Shown piece by piece: positions 56,422-64,000 of a stretch of 64,000 nt of DNA; the first letter of the stretch is position 1, and the number at the start of each line of letters is the position of its first letter. The position numbers were made by a program, and so were the translations under genes. Source of the DNA: Trichobilharzia regenti. Its lineage: Eukaryota; Platyhelminthes; Trematoda; Strigeidida; Schistosomatidae. The DNA lies in assembly GCA_944472135.2 (NCBI GenBank), contig CALYDD020000413.1:62001-126000 (forward strand), in the 5' to 3' direction. Below the pieces are notes generated by a model. It was not told where the DNA came from and made no database searches. It saw only the letters and a program-made list of their open reading frames with translations.

Positions 56422-57290
56422 AGGCTTCACTTTACCTTGATAGAACTTATTTATATATTTGGAGTGGTTACTCCGTGTCCCGTCATCTCTTCACGGGAGC
56501 AGATACCAGAGGACCAAGTTTGTTTAATGCCAGAATAATGTAGCTAGTTAACGCCTTGTTTACAGCAATTCGCCTAAACATGGTGATTGGTTTGTACAAA
56601 GTGAGATAATCTATCTCATTGTAGGCAAGTAGAAAATCAACGAATAATCTATCTTGTCATTATTGAGCCACCATACACATAATTGCATGGCGTCCTGCAA
56701 AAATAGGTCAAATGATGATTGATTGATTGATTGATTGATAGGATTACAACATGAACTTCGTCATTTTGAGAAGAATACTGTCACAAAATCTTGTATTTCA
56801 CCTTTTTCGCTGCAATATATGCCGATGAGACTGTATCGCATACGCACACGCACTATCCTACTTATATAAATGAATTAAGCGACCAAGCATATTATTCAAG
56901 TATCGTCATTTCGGCCAACTTAATAAACACAGGGTTCAAAGCTGATGATGATCCACGATGGCTGATGTAGCTGAAGTTCAAATCATCTCGCGTATTCTCA
57001 TTGGTCCAATGTATGCCTGTCTTATTGGTCTCATTCACAATTTCTCACATAATCCAGTCCACTACAATCAGGAATATCGGTCGTGATAGTAGGCAGCCTC
57101 CTCAGTACATGATCAAATACAACGAGCCCGGCTTCCTATCATAATTCTTCAGCGAAGTCACAACCACAATAACCGCCTACGATTTCTCGTGGATTCGAAG
57201 GGTGTACTGCTGTAAAACCTTGAAGCGGGACGAAATAGCCTCTAATAATCCTTGGTTCTCAATGGTTCTGTGAATAATGGTGTTTATAGC
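56422..57290 (+). repeat. Dispersed repeat R1, copy e (right arm)
   Basis: Inverse of copy d. Compared with it, about 130 bp is missing around 56700-56740 and replaced by a GATT/TGAT run (56705-56735). Ends with the SINE A-like tail at 57185-57290. Confidence 0.7.
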
Positions 57291-57296
57291 TGAAAT

Positions 57297-57520
57297 CTAA
57301 TTTGAAGTTAAGAACAAGTGAATTGTGACTTTTATCTGTTTGATTACAGCTTGACGCCACACCGTATATTTGGTACAAGTGTGGAATTTGCAGAATATCA
57401 TATCGGTAGACCGAATTTCGCAGAACGACCATAGATATAAAGTGTGCGTTGCGTCGAACCCCAGACCATGTTCATGATCGGCGAGAATCATAGACGCTGT
57501 GCCACCAGCGCACTAACAGG
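57297..57520 (-). repeat. SINE family D copy 4 (right arm)
   Basis: Inverse of the copy at 51060, with only a few differences over more than 200 bp. Confidence 0.7.
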
Positions 57521-57887
57521 TACATTCTGTTTTAGAGCTCAAAAGTGATTGAGACTCACATTATGAATTCCACGAGAAGTCATTACTAATCAAATCACGT
57601 CATTTGATTCCCCAGGTGTCGTTGAGCTGCCCGTTTCGATAGCCTATGTGTCGACGTCGACTGTTGACTATTTCTGTCTGGTCAATCTGTGTGTTTCAGT
57701 GGTTAGGGGATAAAGTGCTAACAAGAAGGATGTTTATTAGTCAAAATGATATCAGATTGAAATTTCTCATTATGGTGGGTGGCAAAGATCCTTAAAGTGT
57801 ACTCCAATGCATCAGATGACTGTTCCTGTGATTATGAGCACAAATTGCAGGTCATCATCGATCAAGATTAATTAAGAACACAATTTT

Positions 57888-57930
57888 CAGCGAAGAGACT
57901 CTTTTCAACGAATTTATTATCAAGCTGTAC
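57888..57930 (-). ncRNA. Degenerate hammerhead-like motif at PLE-5 3' end
   Basis: On the minus strand CAGC (upstream) can pair with GCTG (downstream) as stem I. The core reads CTTGATAA (consensus CUGANGA, with an extra U and G8A). Stem II is weak: AA/TT closed by TTCG. Then GAAA, stem III AAGAG/CTCTT, and cleavage after TTC. Stem I, stem III and GAAA fit; core and stem II are poor. Confidence 0.4.
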
Positions 57931-58390
57931 AATCGTATCTATATTGTTTTATAAAGAAATTATATCCAGTGAGGGAATTAGGTCAAAGGTGTAAATACAT
58001 GAAATAATAATAGTATGAAATAAATTTAAAATATTTGTGATTAGGTTCATAGTTTAAGTCAAGTGGAACAATAATTAATGTCATATATAAGATAATACAT
58101 CAGGTGTATAGATTTTAGGGAGAGGCATATAATTGTAAGATTAATAGACGAATGTAAAATGTTACGTAACATGGTGTGAAATTTGATAACATAGAATTGA
58201 ATATTGTAAAAATAAAGATAAAAGGTATACACATGAATAATTTTTGGTTTAAAATTTCAAGGAGATCAAGTGGAAAAGATTCAGAATGAGTGTCGTAATA
58301 ATAATAATAATGGTAATAATAATAATAATAATAATCGAAGTAATAAGGGAAAAGTACACAGAATAATAAAATAAATAAATGTCTATCCCT

Positions 58391-59515
58391 CTACGGCCAA
58401 GGCAGCAGTAGGGATTGTACATACTTCTTTTGTACACAAAGGTCTGGCTTAAAGTCATGAATTGCCAAGGCCTCAGCTGTCTTTAGAAGTCTGTAACGAA
58501 GAAAACGCGGGAAGTTGGCATGAATTCTATATAAGACCTTGAAATCATGGTCAGGGTTGACCGCGTGACAGGAGTCGATGAGGTGTTCTAAGATAGAGCT
58601 TCGCACACATTTCCTTTCTCCCTTGTAAAACCAAGCTGGAATATGTTCTCGTATCCGTGTGGAGAGCATTCTCTGACTACGGCCAATGTACCTTGCTCCA
58701 CAAGAGCAGGTGAACTGGTAGATGCACATGGAGGCGGTCAGACGGGGGAGCTTATCTTTTACAGAGGTAGAGAACAGTTTGCGGCTCGTGAACGTCATAT
58801 GTAATCTAGCTGCAGGGAACGTTTTACTAACTGATTTAGAAAGACGATTTTTGAGCATATCAGAAGCTTGATCTCCTTTGAATTCCAAGTTCACGAATAG
58901 GGTTTTCTTTGGAACTGAGTCAGTGACCAGTTTAGACTGCTTATCTTTCATGTTGCTGTCAATAAATCGGTTAGGGTAACCGTTTTCTGTGAGTGTGGCT
59001 TTCAGGAAGTCCAGTTCTGAGTCGACGCAATCAGAACTACAAATTTTCCTTATCCTAAAGCAGAGCGAATGGATTAAATTCCTTTTCCTGGAAATAGGCA
59101 CCCAACTGTAAAAATTAGTTAGTTGTCCGTTCCATGTACGTTTCCGGTGGATCGATCTCTTGAGAGATCCGTCATTCCGTCTGCTAAGGCACACATCAAG
59201 AAACGGAATACTTAGTTCCGATTCCTTTTCTATGGTGAATTGTAAAGAAGGATGGCAGTTGTTGAAGGCGAACAAGACATCATCAAGAACTACGTTCTTA
59301 TCGCAGATGACGAAAGTGTCGTCTACGTATCTTTTATAAATGTCAAAATGCCCGATGGTTTGACTAAGTTGAGAATTTTCCATCTTTGCCATAAAACAAT
59401 CAGCTAACAAAGGACCCAGCGATGATCTACTTGACATTTTAAACCAAAAATTATTCATGTGTATACCTTTTATCTTTATTTTTACAATATTCAATTCTAT
59501 GTTATCAAATTTCAC
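58391..59515 (-). CDS. PLE-5 open frame: RT C-terminal half plus GIY-YIG endonuclease
   Basis: A 374-codon frame without stops. The first 25 or so residues are inverted-end sequence, not RT. RT starts at SSLGPLLADCFMAKMENS (GSP block), then YKRYVDDTFVI (catalytic YVDD, near 59330), IPFLDVCLSRRNDGSL, IHRKRTWNGQL, LTENGYPNRFI. The nuclease follows: MCIYQFTCSCGARYIGRSQ, STRIREHIPAWF, then EHLIDSCHAVNPDHDF and the C-terminus AIHDFKPDLCVQKKYV. A full PLE protein also has RT fingers and the part of the palm carrying the first catalytic Asp; these are missing, so it should be inactive alone as an RT. The start codon is arbitrary. The frame's integrity suggests a recent insertion rather than a selected gene. 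Confidence 0.9.
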   Translation of the reverse strand: MKFDNIELNIVKIKIKGIHMNNFWFKMSSRSSLGPLLADCFMAKMENSQLSQTIGHFDIYKRYVDDTFVICDKNVVLDDVLFAFNNCHPSLQFTIEKESELSIPFLDVCLSRRNDGSLKRSIHRKRTWNGQLTNFYSWVPISRKRNLIHSLCFRIRKICSSDCVDSELDFLKATLTENGYPNRFIDSNMKDKQSKLVTDSVPKKTLFVNLEFKGDQASDMLKNRLSKSVSKTFPAARLHMTFTSRKLFSTSVKDKLPRLTASMCIYQFTCSCGARYIGRSQRMLSTRIREHIPAWFYKGERKCVRSSILEHLIDSCHAVNPDHDFKVLYRIHANFPRFLRYRLLKTAEALAIHDFKPDLCVQKKYVQSLLLPWP

Positions 59516-61334
59516 ACCATGTTACGTAACATTTTACATTCGTCTATTAATCTTACAATTATATGCCTCTCCCTAAAATCTATACACCTGATGTATTATC
59601 TTATATATGACATTAATTATTGTTCCACTTGACTTAAACTATGAACCTAATCACAAATATTTTAAATTTATTTCATACTATTATTATTTCATGTATTTAC
59701 ACCTTTGACCTAATTCCCTCACCGGATATAATTTCTTTATAAAACCATATAGATACGATTGTACAGCTTGATAATAAATTCGTTGACAAGATTAATTACT
59801 TGGATGCTCTAATATGTTCAAACATTTATCGTAATACAAGTGTAATAACGCTTCAAGAAACTTGGCTGCACGATTCATATGATGACAATTTAATCTTACT
59901 GAATGGTTTCAATATGTACAGACAAGACCGAAGTAGTTCAAGGAAGAAGCGAGGTGGTGGTGTTGCTACTTTTATCAATTCTCAGTGGTCTGTTGCCAAC
60001 AACGTCTGTTTTAAATTCTCAAATGATTATATTGACTGTATAACTTTCAAATGTCAACGTAAACACCTATCTAAATACAAATTCATTTATATCACAAACA
60101 TTTATGTCACACCTTGCTGTGGCACTTCAGAACTGTCTGTGTTTGCTGATGAATTCACTGTTTTCGCTGCCTCCTCTTTTGGAAACTCGTTGTCCATAGT
60201 CACAGGTGATTTTAATTCATGTGACTACAGCTTTCTCACAGTGCTAGATCATGAAAATGCCGTCAACTTTTCCACCAGACTGGATAATTCCTTCGATCTT
60301 GTATTTATAAATGACCGTGGAATATACCAAGCTCATAAAAAAGCCCCACTCTTTAAATCAGATCATTGTATTGTACGGGTTTTACCTAAAATTTATGGAA
60401 AGTTACACAAGAAAACTTTTTCACCTCTCTCCAAGAAAACTGTACATGTATGTTACTCTAAAGAGAATGTTCAGAATCTTAGGGGTATGCTCAAAGACAC
60501 AAGTTGGGACCTGTTTAATGAAGATTCTCTTGATGACACAATCTCTAATATGACAAGTTATCTCAAATTTTGTCTTGACACCTGTTGTCTCAGAGAAACG
60601 CTCTTCATCAGATTTGACCGTTCCTCCTACCCGCCCCTCAACTCAAAATGCTTCGCAGACAAAAGGAACGGCTATATAAAATGAAGGCCAATACTGGTTT
60701 GAAAAGAATTAACATCTAATAAAATCCGAAATGCACAGATTGAATTCAATTTACAACAAAAAGTTTATATCCTGTAAAAATGCATCTAATATATGGAAAC
60801 TTTTCAAAGAAATTACTGATGGTAAGCAGATGAATAGTATTCCTTATTCCTTTGATGTTTGCACACTAAACAAGTCTTTCATATATTCTCCCACAAATGC
60901 CAAACTTTCTAGTGTTACAAGTGTTAATGAAACCTGCTTCCCTGGTTTCAATACAAATGATGTTCAAAAATGTCTCCAGTCTTTGAAACCTTCTTGTAGC
61001 CTGGGCCCAGACGGTCTGCCTAGTGTTATTCTTAAAAAATGTGCAGACATCCTGTGTTATCCTCTTATGGACATATTCAACGAATCTTTCTCCAGAAATG
61101 TCGTGCCGGCCGTTTGGAAGGACATCAAAATTGTACCTATCCCTAAGTCGTCTACTGGAGCATGTTTTAGATTTAGACCTATTGCTATTACGTCTCCTTT
61201 TCGAAAAGCGATGGAAAAGTTACTCTTACACTTACTTAATTTTCCACCTTCACTTAAAGCCTTTAACGATTCCAAACAATTCGCTTATCAACACAGCAGA
61301 AGTACTTTAGATGCAGTTGCAGTCTTGTACCATA

Positions 61335-61860
61335 ACATTGTCTCTAGCTGGCTGTTCAGTACTCCAAAGTTTTCCAATGATTCTCTAACTAATGTCAGCT
61401 CATGATGAAATCCTGTAACAAATCTCTAACCGTTAGAAGTTGGAATTCATCCTAGTTCGGGACTCTTCAGCAGTACGCACCCCACCGAGGTTTGAACTCA
61501 GAAGCTTCTGGTTACAAGGCGGGCTCGTATAGGATTAAGCCACTGGGACCAAGTCCAATGGCCCATGAATTCTAACTTCCGCCAATTCACGACATGGCGA
61601 GACAACTAGCCAATTTGTTCGGCGAGTATTTGTCCCCACACCCGACCTGCTGCCCCCTACTGGTCATGACATCTCACTAAAACTCCAGGTAACCACCTAC
61701 ATGAATAGGGAAGTCGAGATTTCTGTAACGAGACCACCATGTAATACTGTTAGTGGGTAACTGATCGCTGAGTTTAAGTCTCAGACTAAAAGCTAGCTAC
61801 CCAGTACTCTCCAGTTTTCCAATGATCCCGTGACTGATATCACCTCGTGATCAAACCTGA
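61335..61860. repeat. SINE family A composite replacing LINE RT
   Basis: A plus-oriented tail (CTGTTCAGTACTCCAAAG, GCTCATGATGAAATCCTG) is followed by GTTAGAAGTTGGAATTCATC, a minus-oriented ribozyme segment (GTACTGCTGAAGAGTCCCGA on the minus strand, core CTGAAGA), a minus-strand head (B-box-like GAGTTCAAACCTC), the central block and a second plus-oriented tail (GTGACTGATATCACCTCGTG). It cuts off the LINE RT frame. Confidence 0.65.
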
Positions 61861-62069
61861 AATCTCTGCCTAGTTGAATTGCGTGTAAAGGAATATCTTG
61901 AAAGATATTCATCGACTACTTCTAAAGAAGAAAAACCGACTAGGAAAGGAGATAGTATTGTCGCATGGAATACAAATCGTGACTGACTGACTGACTGCCT
62001 GACTGTTGGAAACCGGAAAGAGAGAAATATAACACAAGTCAACATATAAGTGAGACACAAACGAAAAAC
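61861..62069. other. No gene seen
   Basis: A GACT run (GACTGACTGACTGACTG, about 61980-61997); otherwise AT-rich. Confidence 0.3.
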
Positions 62070-62425
62070 ACACATTCACAATGACAACAAAAACAAAAGG
62101 AATAAGGAGAAATGCTTCTCTGTGTAAAACCGTATCACAAAACTATGATCAAGTTATTCCGATACTTTTGCTTAGCCAAGCAGAAATTTTCTTCATCTCA
62201 ACTGTCTTGTCTTACAAGTTTATCATCCTTCCCAATGTGATGAGAGTTCACATCAGCAAATTTTGAACTGGGATCAAACTAACTAGATTGTCTACAAATA
62301 ATAGATCGGCACTTCAGTTGTCAGACATTCTTCATGACTCCACATTATTGAGGGAGAGGTTATTGAAAAAAACAATGAAAGCGGGATCGCTGTTTCCTCC
62401 TCATCAGTGTATGTGTACTCATTTA
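62070..62425 (+). repeat. Dispersed repeat R2, copy 2
   Basis: Same blocks in the same order as 46015-46375. Directly followed by R3 copy 2. Confidence 0.65.
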
Positions 62426-62434
62426 CTTCACTTC

Positions 62435-64000
62435 ACATTTACATATAGGTCTGTCAGTTGTATTCAATGAGCATCACATGGTTATTTCCCCCATGACAAT
62501 ATGCTTCATAAGCCTTTCACTACTCTCCTAGTATGTTTCATTGTGAACCGAACTCTTCGACGAATGATCACTGAGAAACTCTCATAGGAAAGAGACATAC
62601 AGCCTTACATATTCTTGTAGACATTCGTTATCTTCTCAATGACCTTTCAATTCCTTTACATTTGGTTTGTGACTTCCCACTTTTGTTCCCATTGGATTCC
62701 AAATAGAATTTAGAGCTTCGTTGGCACATCTCCACTTCACTCTCTTCTCCGAAACTGTTTGAGAATGTTGATTTTTGCTTGACGTCCATGCTGATCATTC
62801 GTTCTGCTTGTCTTATCTTCAATCTGGATCAGGTGAAGACAGCTGTTGATGAAAGTCTGAAGCCTGTACGAAATTGTTGTGGTGACGAATGTATCAAGTC
62901 CCACTGACTAATAGAGATGACTGTTGAAAATTTGATTCTTGTTCCTTATGCTTAATGCAGAAGACGTCGAGATGATGCTGCCCAGATAGGTGAAAGATGA
63001 GCATTTCATCAAAGTTTTCTGTCTTAATGCATTGGCTTTTGTTGATGTTTGTTAAGTACCCCCATGGTTTCTGTCTCCTGTATGTTCACTTGAGTATCTT
63101 TGATTTTTTGAAAAATGACATGTCATCTGTCAATCATTCCACATTATTATTATTATTATTATTACTTAGATACTAATTCCCAAACTGAAGTTATTCTTTC
63201 TTATGATATCAGTCCAGTGATAGAATCTGTAGGGGCGATGTCGTTTACAGGAGGATTGATCACTGAATCATTCTATAGACAAGTGAAATCGTTAGGTTAA
63301 TTAACACAATTCTGTTGCGGTCTTATACATATAATAACCATTCAGTGTACAACACGTAGTATAAGCAGACGTCTACCATGGACACGAGACGTTGAGGTGT
63401 CATTGATCACTTTAATCGAAGCGACTGTCGCATGAAGACAACCAAGAGACATTTTGTAACCCATATTGTACGTACGCACTGTTGTACGCAACATATATAG
63501 TAAATTTAGACAAAAATACGAATACTTAGTTAATAAACTTTCATGTCAAATGGAGGATTTCGGTCCTTTCAGTCATGTTTGTGACATACTACACTGTCAT
63601 AATGAAAGAGAATAAGCATCCATGTAATAGTTACTTTTGATTAGTAATTATCTCACACCTACTACGTCACGCCAACTTCTGCCTCTTTTCTAATCTACAA
63701 TTAGTCATCCCATCTTACTCCTGACATTACGTGATGCATTTTTCGATGACAAAGTTTCCCAGTATCTGACTGGTCAAAAGGTTTCTTTGTTTAATATTAT
63801 TACGACTGAACAACTCATGAAAGTCAATCGTCGGAAAACATTTTCTTCTCCGTTTGAACCTTTTGCTTATGACTCACTATGCGAATATTTCGTTCATATT
63901 GGACACTTCCTAATCAACAGGTTGTACACATTTTAAACACTCATGAGATTGGAAAACACCATGACTGGTCAGATTTCAGTGGATTATATCCAACGAAATA
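62435..64000 (-). repeat. Dispersed repeat R3, copy 2 (inverted, runs off window)
   Basis: Reverse complement of 32230-34695 without the 0.8-kb insertion present there. The RTE-derived part lies at about 62600-63110: the minus-strand frame 62822-62628 contains CQRSSKFYLESNGNKSGKSQ, the counterpart of the ADEALNSIWNAMGTKVGSH region of copy 1. ATT run at 63143-63165. Confidence 0.65.

Larger units (their letters stand above)
57863..59798 (-). mobile_element. Penelope-like element PLE-5: young insertion, 12-bp TSD, ~350-bp inverted ends
   Basis: CAAGATTAATTA flanks the element at 57863-57874 and 59787-59798. The element proper is 57875-59786 (1912 bp). The ends 57897-58258 and 59436-59786 are near-identical inverted copies. 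About 22 bp of extra 3' end (57875-57896) lies only on the left. The coding strand is minus, so the left side is the 3' end. The interior carries one long open frame. The empty site survives at about 50712-50730 in the other palindrome arm. The short ATA/AAT run at 58298-58334 lies in the 3' UTR. Confidence 0.95.
56422..60325 (-). repeat. Right arm of interrupted palindrome (split by PLE-5)
   Basis: Inverse of 50190-52236, interrupted at 57875-59786 by PLE-5. Without that insertion the arm is about 2.0 kb, equal to the left arm. Confidence 0.85.
57807..61335 (+). pseudogene. CR1/Jockey-like LINE, endonuclease plus start of RT, split by PLE-5
   Basis: An ATG at 57807 starts MHQMTVPVIMSTNCRSSS. 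After the PLE-5 insertion the frame resumes at 59799: YLDALICSNI, VITLQETWL (catalytic Glu), RGGGVATFI, VTGDFNSCDYS and SDHCIVRV (active-site His), the AP-type endonuclease order. The frame stops at 60684 (GYIK) and resumes at 60731 after two small shifts. RT blocks follow: SLGPDGLPSVILKK, VPAVWKDIKIVPIPK, FRPIAITSPFRKAMEKL, HSRSTLDAVAVLYHN. The RT is cut before its catalytic YADD by SINE A at about 61335. The clade is inferred from motif style. Confidence 0.85.

Noticed and set aside
1..64000. CRISPR arrays, bacterial operons, ribosome binding sites or an integrated virus.
   Set aside because: No regularly spaced repeats, and all coding relics are retroelement types of flatworm genomes. The ATT and TG runs are microsatellites.

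Overview
This window reads as intergenic, repeat-dominated DNA from a blood fluke (Schistosoma or a close relative). Three things point there: AT-rich DNA with ATT/TG microsatellites, tRNA-derived SINEs carrying a Smα-type hammerhead ribozyme (11.6-11.9 kb), and a mixture of Penelope-like elements (PLEs), RTE-type relics and a CR1/Jockey-like LINE. The species call is inference. I could not delimit any conventional host gene. Two open frames (28.1 kb + and 29.9-30.2 kb -) are only exon candidates.

Layout. 0-7.3 kb: a PLE 3' part, then a patchwork of tRNA-derived SINEs, called here families A, B and Smα. 7.3-7.9 kb: a 593-bp GC-richer LINE 3' end with a 12-bp target-site duplication (TSD). 9.6-10.4 kb: a decayed PLE visible only by joining frames. 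11-15.8 kb: dense SINEs and RTE relics. 15.9-17.3 kb and 21.4-22.7 kb: two PLE insertions, each bounded by a 12-bp TSD. 22.7-32 kb: mostly featureless AT-rich DNA with SINEs and RTE relics. 32.2-34.7 kb: RTE-bearing repeat R3, which returns inverted at 62.4-64.0 kb. 34.8-49.6 kb: dispersed repeat R1, SINE D (tRNA-derived, A-rich tail) and SINE A fragments. 50.2-60.3 kb: a large interrupted palindrome. Its arms carry the same series (LINE endonuclease, SINE D, R1), its 4.2-kb spacer holds a PLE and an RTE relic, and its right arm is split by a young 1.9-kb PLE. 60.3-61.3 kb: the rest of that LINE. 61.3-64.0 kb: SINE A, R2 and R3.

Two themes connect the pieces. First, small self-cleaving RNA motifs recur in unrelated retroelements: Smα SINEs, SINE family A, and at least three PLE lineages. 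Second, the PLE copies share one architecture: a 5'-truncated body starting at the reverse transcriptase (RT) catalytic region, an inverted copy of the element's own 3' end at the 5' side, and a 12-bp TSD. Elements are usually broken. The exception is the PLE at 57.9-59.8 kb, whose 3' coding part is open and whose empty target site survives in the other palindrome arm.
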